DNA from: Actinoplanes sp. M2I2
Lineage (GTDB): Bacteria; Actinomycetota; Actinomycetes; Mycobacteriales; Micromonosporaceae
Reading direction: 5' to 3'
Assembly: GCF_023544445.1 (NCBI RefSeq)
Contig: NZ_JALPVJ010000008.1
Span: 401,512-465,511, forward strand
DNA: 64,000 nt
Shown in pieces: positions 26,583 through 34,415 of this stretch. The translations under genes were made by a program, and so were the position numbers. The notes under the pieces are model-generated. The model saw nothing but the letters and a program-made list of their open reading frames with translations. It did no database searches and was not told where the DNA came from. Positions within the stretch are counted from its first letter, which is position 1; every line of letters starts with the position of its first letter.

Positions 26583-28160
26583 TCAGTCCGGGATGTTGCG
26601 CCGGCGCAGGCCCGCGACGCCGGCCGCGGTCAGCAGGGCGGCCACGATCGTCAGCGTCACCAGCGGGGTGGCCGGAGCTGGGCCACCGGGCAGGTGGGGC
26701 ACGTGGGTGAACGGGGAGATGTCGAGGAACCATTGGTCGAGCCGCAGGGTCTGGCCGGCCAGCAGGATGAGCAGGCAGATCGCGGGCGGGGCCCAGGCCA
26801 CGATCGACAACCGGGGCGCCAGGCCGAAGGTCAGGACAGCCAGGGCGGCCAGCACCCAGACCGCGGGCAACTGCACCACCGGGCCGGCGACGATGCCGCC
26901 GAGGCCGCCCTCGGGATAGGCCAAGCCGGTGGCCAGCCCCTCGACGGTGAGCACCACGGCCGGGCCGAGCAGCGAGAAGAACAGGTGGGAACCGGCCCAC
27001 GCGTAGCGGGACACCGCCGTGCTCAGCACCGCCTCGGCGTGACCGCTCTGCTCCTCGTCCCGCAGCCGCAGCGTGGCCTGCACGGCGTAGCAGGCGGCGA
27101 TCAGGCCGACGATGCCCGCCGTACCCGCGAAGTAGCTGTCGACCAGCGTGCTGGAACCACCCAGGCGGGCGAAGATGTCGCCCAGGCTCTGGTTGTCCGA
27201 GGCGATGTCGAGGACGCTGCCGCCCACCGCGCCGAAGATCAGCCCGAGCAGCGCGAACCCGATCGTCCAGCCCAGCAGCAGGCCGCGGTGCAACCGCCAG
27301 GCCAACGCGAACGGGCCGCGCAGGGACGCCCGGGCGGTGGCCGGGCCCAGCCGCGCGGGCAGCAGACCGGCGCCGAAGTCGCGCCGGGTGAGCAGAACCG
27401 CCGCCACGGCGGCCGTCCCGATGGTGAACAGGATCGCGAGCACCGCCGGCCACCAGTCGTTCCCCCCGTACGGGAAGAGGTGCTGGACCCACCCGACGGG
27501 GGACAGCCAGCTCAGCCAGGAGAGCGAACCGTCACCCAGGGCCGAGACGTCGCCGCCCACGCGGAGCACAAAGGACACCCCGAGGGCGAGGACGGCGATC
27601 GACCGGGCGCCACGCGCGCTGCTGGTCAGCTGGGCGGCGATCGCGCCCACGCCGGCGAACGCGCAGCCGGTCAACGCCATCTCGGCGCCGAAGGCCAGCG
27701 ACCCCTCGGCCGGCAGGCCCTGCCCGAGCATCGCGGCGGTCAGCACGGCGCCCAGCGCCAGGCTGGCCAGGCAGGTGGTGATCAGCACGGCGGCCATCGG
27801 CGCGGCCCGGCTGATCACCGCGGCGCCGACCAGCTCGGTGCGGCCGGCCTCCTCGTCGGCGCGGGTGTGCCGGACGACCGTGAGCAGCGCACACAACGCC
27901 ACCAGAACGGGCAGGAAGCCGGCCCGCCAGGCCACCAGCTCGCCGATCGACGAACCGTGCAGCGGCCCGTACAGCGTCACGAAGCCCGCGTTGGTCGCGC
28001 TGATCTGGGCGTAGCCGACGCGCTCGGCCTCGGTCGGGAACAGCCCCTCGAAGGAGGCCGCGTAACCGGCCGGAACCAGCCCCAGCAGCACCACCCACAG
28101 CGGCAGGACGACGCGGTCACGGCGCAGGATCAGCCGGATGAGCTTGCCGGTGCCGGTCAT
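26583..28160 (-). CDS. ABC exporter permease (polyketide-antibiotic exporter type)
   Basis: This 525-aa membrane protein has about twelve hydrophobic segments in two similar halves, typical of the ABC-2 'exporter of polyketide antibiotics' family. It starts MTGTGKLIRLILRRDRVVLPLWVVLLG; YAASFEGLFPTEAERVGYAQISATNAGFVTLYGP is characteristic of the first extracellular loop. It is coupled to the upstream ATPase gene (ATGA at 28157-28160). The exported compound is unknown; resistance or self-protection is plausible. Confidence 0.88.
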   Translation of the reverse strand: MTGTGKLIRLILRRDRVVLPLWVVLLGLVPAGYAASFEGLFPTEAERVGYAQISATNAGFVTLYGPLHGSSIGELVAWRAGFLPVLVALCALLTVVRHTRADEEAGRTELVGAAVISRAAPMAAVLITTCLASLALGAVLTAAMLGQGLPAEGSLAFGAEMALTGCAFAGVGAIAAQLTSSARGARSIAVLALGVSFVLRVGGDVSALGDGSLSWLSWLSPVGWVQHLFPYGGNDWWPAVLAILFTIGTAAVAAVLLTRRDFGAGLLPARLGPATARASLRGPFALAWRLHRGLLLGWTIGFALLGLIFGAVGGSVLDIASDNQSLGDIFARLGGSSTLVDSYFAGTAGIVGLIAACYAVQATLRLRDEEQSGHAEAVLSTAVSRYAWAGSHLFFSLLGPAVVLTVEGLATGLAYPEGGLGGIVAGPVVQLPAVWVLAALAVLTFGLAPRLSIVAWAPPAICLLILLAGQTLRLDQWFLDISPFTHVPHLPGGPAPATPLVTLTIVAALLTAAGVAGLRRRNIPD

Positions 28161-29047
28161 CGCTCGGCCTGGTACTGCCGCAGGAACAGCTCCTCGAGCG
28201 ACGGCGGCTGGCTGACCAGGCTGCGCACACCGACCTGCACGAGCTTGCGCAGGGCCGGTTCGAGCGCGTCGGCGTCGACGTCGAAGCGGACCCGGTCGTG
28301 GTCGAGCTGGAAATCGTGCACGCCGATCAGCGTGGCCAGCCCGTCGGGTGGCCCGGCCAGCTCGGCCTGGATGGTGGTGCGGGTCAGGTGACGCATGTCG
28401 GTGAGCGTGCCGGTCTCGACCGTGCGGCCGTCCCGGATGATCGTCAGCCGGTCACACAGCGCCTCGACCTCGGCCAGAATGTGGCTGGAGAGCAGCACCG
28501 TACGGTCGCCGCGCCTCTTCTCCTCGAGGACGACCTCGCGGAAGACCTCCTCCATGAGCGGGTCGAGCCCGGAGGTCGGCTCGTCGAGGATGAGCAGCTC
28601 CACATCGGACGACAGAGCCGCGATCAGCGCGACCTTCTGGCGGTTGCCCTTGGAGTAGGTGCGGCCCTTCTTGCGCGGGTCGAGCTGGAACCGGTCGAGC
28701 AGCTCGGCCTTGCGCCGCAGGTCGAGCCCGCCGCGCAGCCGCCCGAGCAGGTCGATGACCTCGCCGCCGGTCAGGGTGGGCCAGAGCGTGACGTCGCCCG
28801 GCACGTAGGCCAGGCGGCGGTGCAGCGCGGTCGCCTCGCTCCACGGATCGCCGCCGAGCAGGCGGACCGTCCCGCCGTTGTGCCGCATCAGGCCGAGCAG
28901 GATGCGGATGGTCGTGGTCTTGCCGGCCCCGTTGGGACCGAGGAATCCGTGCACCTCGCCGGTGGCGACGTGCAGATCGAGCCCGTCGAGGGCGGTGACC
29001 TTGCCGAATCGTTTGACGATCCCCGTGGCGTCGATGGCCTCGGTCAT
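28157..29047 (-). CDS. ABC exporter ATP-binding protein (DrrA-like)
   Basis: This 296-aa ATPase has Walker A GPNGAGKTTT, Q-loop AYVPGDVTLWPTLTGGEV, a variant signature YSKGNRQKVALIAAL, Walker B LLILDEPTSGLDPLM and the His switch LLSSHIL. A C-terminal regulatory segment follows. The ATG at 29047 overlaps the TetR stop and has GGAGAGG upstream; the frame is open further upstream but overlaps tetR. It works with the next permease. Confidence 0.92.
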   Translation of the reverse strand: MTEAIDATGIVKRFGKVTALDGLDLHVATGEVHGFLGPNGAGKTTTIRILLGLMRHNGGTVRLLGGDPWSEATALHRRLAYVPGDVTLWPTLTGGEVIDLLGRLRGGLDLRRKAELLDRFQLDPRKKGRTYSKGNRQKVALIAALSSDVELLILDEPTSGLDPLMEEVFREVVLEEKRRGDRTVLLSSHILAEVEALCDRLTIIRDGRTVETGTLTDMRHLTRTTIQAELAGPPDGLATLIGVHDFQLDHDRVRFDVDADALEPALRKLVQVGVRSLVSQPPSLEELFLRQYQAER

Positions 29048-29649
29048 GATGGGTCCTCTCCGGCAGCCAGCCGGTCGAGAGCGGCCTGCGCCCGCAGAGC
29101 CTGCTCCGGGGTGATGAGCGATTGGGAGAAGAGATCGAGCGATGCCCGGAGCATGCGCGCCCACGTGGCGGTCTCCGTGACGTCGCTGCCCAGCGCTCGG
29201 GACATCAGGTCACGCATGGTGAACAGCGACATCTTCATGACGGCGAGCACCGCGACGAACGCCTCGGGATCGGCCACCTTGAGATCGGTGGTGGCCAGCC
29301 AGCGGTGGCCGTACTCGAGCATGCGGTCGAACATGGCGGCGCCGGTCGGCGAGCCGTCCATCATGGACCGGATGAGGTAGCGCTGGAGCATCTGGACGCG
29401 CGGCGTCAGCCCGTCGAGCGTGTCGAACTCGGTGAACCGGCCGCCGGCCCTCGTCAGCTCCCCGAGCGCCCACTCGTCACAAGCGTCCCGCAGCCCCTCT
29501 TTGGAGCCGAAGTGGTGACGCAGCAGCCCCGACGAAACGTCAGCCAGCTGCGCGATGTCACGAATGGTGGCGCCGTCGATCCCACGCTCCGCGAAGAGCT
29601 CGATCGCGGCATCCCGGATCCGTGCGCGTGCGGTCAGATCACTACTCAC
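29044..29649 (-). CDS. TetR-family repressor of the ABC exporter operon
   Basis: This 201-aa regulator has an N-terminal HTH (ARARIRDAAIELFAERGIDGATIRDIAQLADVSSGLLRHHFGSKEGLRDACDEW) and a ligand-binding C-terminal domain. It is the first gene of tetR-ATPase-permease with ATGA overlaps. A perfect palindrome lies 12 bp upstream of its GTG, so autoregulation and ligand-induced export are likely. Confidence 0.92.
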   Translation of the reverse strand: MSSDLTARARIRDAAIELFAERGIDGATIRDIAQLADVSSGLLRHHFGSKEGLRDACDEWALGELTRAGGRFTEFDTLDGLTPRVQMLQRYLIRSMMDGSPTGAAMFDRMLEYGHRWLATTDLKVADPEAFVAVLAVMKMSLFTMRDLMSRALGSDVTETATWARMLRASLDLFSQSLITPEQALRAQAALDRLAAGEDPS

Positions 29650-29661
29650 TTGTGCAGATTA

Positions 29662-29677
29662 CTACACACGTGTGTAG
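29662..29677. promoter_or_regulatory. Palindromic operator upstream of tetR
   Basis: CTACACACGTGTGTAG is a perfect 16-bp palindrome, 13 bp before the GTG of the TetR gene. Its size and position fit the binding site of the adjacent TetR protein. Confidence 0.75.
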
Positions 29678-29835
29678 CTGGATGTGCCAACAATCAGTCA
29701 AGATCGATGTCGTGGCTGGGTGGGGGGTACGGACCGCTGCTCACGCCGAGGGCCGCGGCGAGGTGAGCTGGGCGCCGGCGCGCCCAGAACGCTCACCCCA
29801 CCACGGCGACGTGCGTGAGTGGTCGGGCCGGAAAT

Positions 29836-31485
29836 CTAAGACCGGTCGGGAAGAAGGCGTTCCTCGTGGTCGAGCTCGCGCTCCAGGATGCGGAGGCCTT
29901 CGTCGTTGAGGTTGCCGGCGTCGCGCCAGCGGAGCAGTTCCTCGCGCTGGGCCTCGATCGTCATGCGGCGCACCATCAGCGCGGCCTCGTACTGATGTGA
30001 GATCGGCACCTGGTCGGAATCGGACTTTTCGAGCAGGTCGAGCCGGCGGCGGTAACGCTCGAGGCGGACCTCCAGCTGCCGGCGCATGCCTTCGATGGCC
30101 ACGTCCTCGACGTGATCGTGCTCCTCGGCCCGGATGTCGTCGAGCCGGTCGATCGCGGCCTGCACCGCCGCCGACCGGGCCTCGTTGCGTTCGCGGGCCT
30201 CGTCGGCCTTGTTGGCCCGCAGGCCCAGCCAGCGCACCAGGGGCGCGAAGGTCAGACCCTGGCCGAGCAGGGTCACCAGCACCACCACGAACGCGCAGAA
30301 GTGCAGCAGTCCCCGGTTGGGCACCGAGGCGGGCAGCGTGAAGATCGCCGCGAGGCTGATCACCCCTCGGGTGCCGGCCCAGCTGAGCGCGGTGACCTCC
30401 CGGCCGTTGAGCGCCTTCTCCATGTCGCGGTTGCGTTCCGCGGCCCCGGCCGAGTCGGCCTCGACCAGGTCCTCGCCGCCCAGCCGCAGGTGCAGCGACC
30501 GGGGCAGGAGCTGGGTGAGGATCAGCCAGAGCGGCCGCAGGAGCAGCGTGACGCCGACGGTCACAGCCACGGCGGTGACGATCGTCCCCGTCGAGTAGTT
30601 GCTCAGCTCGTCGACCACGATCGGCAGCTGCTGGCCGATCAGCAGGAAGACCAGGCCTTCGAGCAGGAAGTCGACCAGCCGCCAGACCGCGGTCGTCTGC
30701 AGCCGGCTGGCCGCGACGCTGTGCCGGGACGAGTCGTGACCGATGATCAGGCCGGCGATCACCACCGCGAGCACGCCCGAGACGTGCACCGACTCGGCGA
30801 ACACGTAGGCCGCGAGCGGGGCGGCCAGCGAGATCGCGTTCGCGGTCAGCGGGTCCTTGCGCAGCGGGCGCATGAAGCGGATGACGTAGGCCACCACCAC
30901 ACCGGCGACCACACCGCCGATCGCCATCACGAAGAACTTGCCGGTCGCCGACGGGAAGGAGAAGCCGTCACCGTCGGCGGCCGCGATCGCCACGGTGAGG
31001 ATGGTGAGCGCGGTCGCGTCGTTGAGCAGGCCCTCGCCCTGGATCAGCGTGATGAGTTTGCCGGGCAGCCCGGCGCGGCGGCCGACGGCCAGCGCGGCGA
31101 CCGGGTCGGGCGGGGCCACGGCGGCGCCGAGCGCGATGCCGGCGGCGAGCGTGGCGCCGCCCACCCACAGGTTGATGCCGACGCCGATGAGCAGCGCCGT
31201 GGCCAGTACTAGCAGCACGGACAGGCTGATCACGGTGCGCAGGTGCCGGCGGATGTCGAGCAGCGAGGAGTCCAGCGCCGCGCTGTAGAGCAGCGGCGGG
31301 ATCACGTACGTCATGATCAGCTCAGGTTCGAGCTCGACGTTCGGCCCGGGCAGGACCGCGTACGTGATGCCGGCGATGGTGAGCAGTGCGGCGGCCGGCA
31401 ACCCGGTCCGCGCCGCGATCCACCGCATGGCGATGATCACCGCGACGGCGGCCAGGATGAAGAGCAGACTTTCCTCGACGTGCAC
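29836..31485 (-). CDS. CPA1-family Na+(K+)/H+ antiporter
   Basis: This 549-aa transporter has about twelve N-terminal membrane segments (to about residue 400), with AAVAPPDPVAALAVGRRAGLP and the transport-site motif GEGLLNDATAL, both typical of NhaP/CPA1 exchangers. A long cytoplasmic tail follows (about 420-549) with helical charged sequence (VQAAIDRLDDIRAEEHDHVEDVAIEGMRRQLEVRLERYRRRLDLLEKS), likely regulatory. It starts with GTG at 31485, just after the ahcY terminator. Confidence 0.92.
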   Translation of the reverse strand: MHVEESLLFILAAVAVIIAMRWIAARTGLPAAALLTIAGITYAVLPGPNVELEPELIMTYVIPPLLYSAALDSSLLDIRRHLRTVISLSVLLVLATALLIGVGINLWVGGATLAAGIALGAAVAPPDPVAALAVGRRAGLPGKLITLIQGEGLLNDATALTILTVAIAAADGDGFSFPSATGKFFVMAIGGVVAGVVVAYVIRFMRPLRKDPLTANAISLAAPLAAYVFAESVHVSGVLAVVIAGLIIGHDSSRHSVAASRLQTTAVWRLVDFLLEGLVFLLIGQQLPIVVDELSNYSTGTIVTAVAVTVGVTLLLRPLWLILTQLLPRSLHLRLGGEDLVEADSAGAAERNRDMEKALNGREVTALSWAGTRGVISLAAIFTLPASVPNRGLLHFCAFVVVLVTLLGQGLTFAPLVRWLGLRANKADEARERNEARSAAVQAAIDRLDDIRAEEHDHVEDVAIEGMRRQLEVRLERYRRRLDLLEKSDSDQVPISHQYEAALMVRRMTIEAQREELLRWRDAGNLNDEGLRILERELDHEERLLPDRS

Positions 31486-31494
31486 AAAACCATC

Positions 31495-31534
31495 TTTCCC
31501 CGCCCAGCCCCACCGATGCGGCCGGGCGGGGAAA
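31495..31534 (-). terminator. Terminator hairpin after ahcY
   Basis: TTTCCCCGCCC (31495-31505) and GGGCGGGGAAA (31524-31534) form an 11-bp perfect stem, 8 bp past the ahcY stop. On the minus strand it is followed by a weak T-containing run (GATGGTTTTG) that also leads to the antiporter start. Confidence 0.75.
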
Positions 31535-31541
31535 GCGGCTG

Positions 31542-33017
31542 TCAGTAGCGGTAGTGCTCGGGCTTGTACGGACCCTCGACGTCGATGCCGAGGTACTCCG
31601 CCTGCTTCTTGGTGAGCGTGGTCAGCCGGACACCCAGGGCGTCGAGGTGCAGCCGGGCCACCTTCTCATCCAAGTGTTTCGGGAGAACGAACACCTGCTT
31701 CTCGTACTCGCCGGGCTTGGTCCACAGCTCGATCTGGGCCATCACCTGGTTGGTGAAGGAGTTCGACATCACGAAGCTGGGGTGGCCGGTGGCGTTGCCC
31801 AGGTTCATCAGGCGACCCTCGGACAGCACGATCACCGCGTGGCCGTCCGGGAAGCGCCACTCGTGCACCTGCGGCTTGATCTCGACCTTTTCGATGCCCG
31901 GGACCTTGGCCAGGCCGGCCATGTCGATCTCGTCGTCGAAGTGGCCGACGTTGCCGACGATGGCGTTGTGCTTCATCGCCGACAGGTGCTCGACCGTGAT
32001 GATGTCGGTGCCACCGGTGGTGGTGATGAAGATGTCCACCTCGCCGATGATGTCCTCGATGCGGGCCACCTGCATGCCGTCCATCGCGGCCTGCAGCGCG
32101 CAGATCGGGTCGACCTCGGTGACCACGACGCGGGCGCCCTGGCCGCGCAGCGTCTCGGCCGCGCCCTTGCCGACGTCGCCGTAGCCGCAGACGAGGGCCA
32201 GCTTGCCACCCAGCATCACGTCGGTCGCCCGGTTGAGACCGTCGACCAGCGAGTGCCGGATGCCGTACTTGTTGTCGAACTTGCTCTTGGTGACCGCGTC
32301 GTTGACGTTGATCGCCGGGAAGAGCAGAGCGTCTTCCTTGGCCAGCTTGTAGAGCCGGGCCACACCGGTGGTCGTCTCCTCGGTGACACCGCGGATGTCG
32401 GCCGCGATGCGGGTGAACCGCTGCGGGTCCTCCGCCAGGCTCGCCCGCAGCGTCTCGAGGATGATCCGGTACTCGTGGTTGTCGTCCTCGGTGGCCTGCG
32501 GCACAGCGCCGGCCGCCTCGAACTCGACACCCTTGTGCACGAGCAGGGTGGCGTCACCGCCGTCGTCGAGGATCATGTTGGGACCCTGGCCGTCGCCGAA
32601 GTCGAAGAGCCGCATGGTGGCCCACCAGTACTCCTCGAGCGACTCGCCCTTCCAGGCGAAGACCGGCACGCCGGCGGGCGCGTCGACCGTGCCCGTGGGG
32701 CCGACGACGGTGGCGGCGGCCGCCTCGTCCTGCGTCGAGAAGATGTTGCAGGACACCCAGCGCACCTCGGCGCCGAGCGCGACCAGCGTCTCGATCAGCA
32801 CGGCGGTCTGGACGGTCATGTGCAGCGAGCCGGCGATGCGGGCGCCGCGCAGCGGCTGCGACTCACCGAACTCCTTGCGCAGCGACATCAGACCGGGCAT
32901 CTCGTGCTCGGCCAGACGCAGCTGGTGCCGGCCGGCCTCGGCCAGCGAAAGGTCAGCAACCGCGAACTCGACCCCGTTGACGGTGGTCAGACGACTTTTG
33001 GCAAGATCTGTGCTCAC
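31542..33017 (-). CDS. ahcY: Adenosylhomocysteinase (S-adenosyl-L-homocysteine hydrolase)
   Basis: This 491-aa cytoplasmic enzyme splits SAH into adenosine and homocysteine in the methyl cycle, using bound NAD. Family blocks are intact: HMTVQTAVLIETLVALGAEVRWVSCNIFSTQDEAAAA, NKYGIRHSLVDGLNRATDVMLGGK, NAD site VCGYGDVGKGAAETLRGQGARV and C-terminal GPYKPEHYRY. The actinobacterial/eukaryotic-type insertion is present, giving the larger size. The GTG at 33017 has GGGAGGAG upstream, buried in a hairpin downstream of an SAH riboswitch-like leader. Confidence 0.96.
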   Translation of the reverse strand: MSTDLAKSRLTTVNGVEFAVADLSLAEAGRHQLRLAEHEMPGLMSLRKEFGESQPLRGARIAGSLHMTVQTAVLIETLVALGAEVRWVSCNIFSTQDEAAAATVVGPTGTVDAPAGVPVFAWKGESLEEYWWATMRLFDFGDGQGPNMILDDGGDATLLVHKGVEFEAAGAVPQATEDDNHEYRIILETLRASLAEDPQRFTRIAADIRGVTEETTTGVARLYKLAKEDALLFPAINVNDAVTKSKFDNKYGIRHSLVDGLNRATDVMLGGKLALVCGYGDVGKGAAETLRGQGARVVVTEVDPICALQAAMDGMQVARIEDIIGEVDIFITTTGGTDIITVEHLSAMKHNAIVGNVGHFDDEIDMAGLAKVPGIEKVEIKPQVHEWRFPDGHAVIVLSEGRLMNLGNATGHPSFVMSNSFTNQVMAQIELWTKPGEYEKQVFVLPKHLDEKVARLHLDALGVRLTTLTKKQAEYLGIDVEGPYKPEHYRY

Positions 33018-33021
33018 GCGA

Positions 33022-33048
33022 GGGCTCCTCCCTCATCAGGAGGCGCCC
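33022..33048 (-). promoter_or_regulatory. Ribosome-site-sequestering hairpin in the ahcY leader
   Basis: GGGC-CCTCC (33022-33031) pairs with GGAGG-GCCC (33039-33048). In the mRNA this folds the GGGAGGAG ribosome site into the stem, 5-8 bases before the GTG start. It is a plausible expression platform for the riboswitch just upstream, opened when ligand is bound. Confidence 0.6.
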
Positions 33049-33066
33049 TTGAGGTCAACAACCCGG

Positions 33067-33118
33067 GCCGAGCGTGGCGGAGACCGGCCTGCCGGTGTCC
33101 GTCGCAGCGCCTCTCGAC
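33067..33118 (-). ncRNA. SAH riboswitch upstream of ahcY
   Basis: On the minus strand the leader reads GUCGAG-AGGCGCUGCGACGG, an internal hairpin (CGGA-ACCGGC / GCCGGU-UCCG), then CGCCACGCUCGGC. The flanks GUCGAG (33118-33113) and CUCGGC (33072-33067) pair as P1. The GCGCUGCGAC core and the downstream GCUCGG match the conserved features of the SAH riboswitch (ahcY motif, Rfam RF01057), which activates ahcY when SAH accumulates. Position directly before ahcY supports this. Seen by eye, not by covariance model. Confidence 0.75.
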
Positions 33119-33188
33119 GCGGGCAGGTCTAGTTTAACCGAGTGCCAGACTGCTTTCCCGCCTACGTCGTGAGGATCTTGCCCCGGCC

Positions 33189-34307
33189 ATGAGGCTCCGC
33201 ACTCAGCTCACCCTCATCGTGACCGTGCTCGTGGCCCTGGTGGTCGCGCTGGCCGGGCTGGTCATCGTCGTGCGCATCGACCACCGCGACCGCGACGACC
33301 TCGACCGCGTCCTGGCCGCGCGGGCCGGACAGGTGCGGGCCGCGGCGGTCAAGAACGGCTCGCTGCCGACCGACGGGACGTTCGCCATCCGGCTGCTCGC
33401 CGACGGCGAGATGCTCAAGCAGGTCGGCTCGTCGGCCGGCTTCCCGCTGCCGGTGAGCGACGGCTACTCGACGGTCAGCTCGGGCGACGACGAGTGGCGG
33501 TCGCTGGCCGAGACCCTGGTCTCCGGCGCCCAGCTGCAGGTTCTGGTCAGCCTGGACGACCTGGCCGAGCAGCACGACGATAACGTGCTGGTCGTGGATC
33601 TGCTGGTGCTGCTCGCGGCCCTCCTGAGCGCGGCCGGGGTCTGGTTCGCCACCGGGCTCGTGCTGCGACCGTTCCAGCGGTTGCTGACCGCCGCGCGCGA
33701 GCTCGACCCGGCCGACCCCGACCAGCGCCTGCCCGAGGTGACGAGCCCACGCGAGGTGGCCGAGCTGACCACCACGGTCAACGACCTGCTCGTCCGGGCC
33801 CGCTCCACCTCACCCTCGGCCGCCCCGCCCGATCACGCCGACGCCGGCGTGAATCGGATGCCGGCCGGTGTGACGGGCCCGACAGTCGAAATGCAAGCCG
33901 TGCAGGCGCAGCGACCGGCTTCCGATCCGGCGCCCGCCCGTGATGCGGCATCCGGCCCGGCGGAAGCGCCCGCCCCGATCGGAGCCCCGGCCCCGACGGC
34001 AGCGCCCGCCCCGACCGGAGCCCCGGCCCCGACGGGAGCGCCGGCCCCGACGGGAGCGCCGGCCCCGACCGGAACGCCGGCCCCGGTTGCCGCGCCCGAC
34101 AACGAGCCGGCGCCTGCTCCGATTCCTGCTCCTGCGCCCGTCCTCGACCGGGCCGCCGAGCTGCGTCCCAGCCTGGCCGACCTGGGCGTTCAGCTGGATC
34201 AGCTGATGGACAACCCCGAGATGCCGGCCACCCAGCGCCACCTCCTGCTGGCCCAGATGGCCGACGAGCACCGCCACATGGTCGCCCTGCTGAACGGTGA
34301 CGCGTGA
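33189..34307 (+). CDS. Degenerate sensor-histidine-kinase-like membrane protein lacking the catalytic domain
   Basis: This 372-aa protein starts like a sensor kinase: TM1 (LTLIVTVLVALVVALAGLVIVV, about 7-28), an extracytoplasmic domain (about 29-130), TM2 (VVDLLVLLAALLSAAGVWFATGL, about 135-157) and a HAMP domain (VLRPFQRLLTAARELDPADPDQRLPEVTSPREVAELTTTVNDLLVRA). Then comes a Pro/Ala-rich linker with APAPTG repeats (about 260-315) and a C-terminal helical pair (AELRPSLADLGVQLDQLMDNPEMPATQRHLLLAQMADEHRHMVALLNGDA) that resembles a HisKA dimerisation domain, but with Ala where H-E-L-R has the phospho-accepting His. No ATPase domain follows. It may sense and signal by protein contact, or be a decayed kinase. 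Confidence 0.75.
   Translation: MRLRTQLTLIVTVLVALVVALAGLVIVVRIDHRDRDDLDRVLAARAGQVRAAAVKNGSLPTDGTFAIRLLADGEMLKQVGSSAGFPLPVSDGYSTVSSGDDEWRSLAETLVSGAQLQVLVSLDDLAEQHDDNVLVVDLLVLLAALLSAAGVWFATGLVLRPFQRLLTAARELDPADPDQRLPEVTSPREVAELTTTVNDLLVRARSTSPSAAPPDHADAGVNRMPAGVTGPTVEMQAVQAQRPASDPAPARDAASGPAEAPAPIGAPAPTAAPAPTGAPAPTGAPAPTGAPAPTGTPAPVAAPDNEPAPAPIPAPAPVLDRAAELRPSLADLGVQLDQLMDNPEMPATQRHLLLAQMADEHRHMVALLNGDA
33961..34086 (+). repeat. 18-bp coding repeats (APAPTG) in the kinase-like gene
   Basis: About six consecutive 18-bp units encode A-P-A-P-T/I/V-G/A. Copies are nearly identical at DNA level, so the linker length probably changes by slippage. The encoded region is a flexible, extended linker between HAMP and the C-terminal helices. 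Confidence 0.8.
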
Positions 34308-34415
34308 CCAGTCGCTTGATGGACTGACCACACATCAAAGCTCTTCCATAAGCCATCAGAAACCCCTCATCCTGAACCCGCCCGACGCGGGCCCGGGGTG
34401 GAGGTGTGGTCTCTC

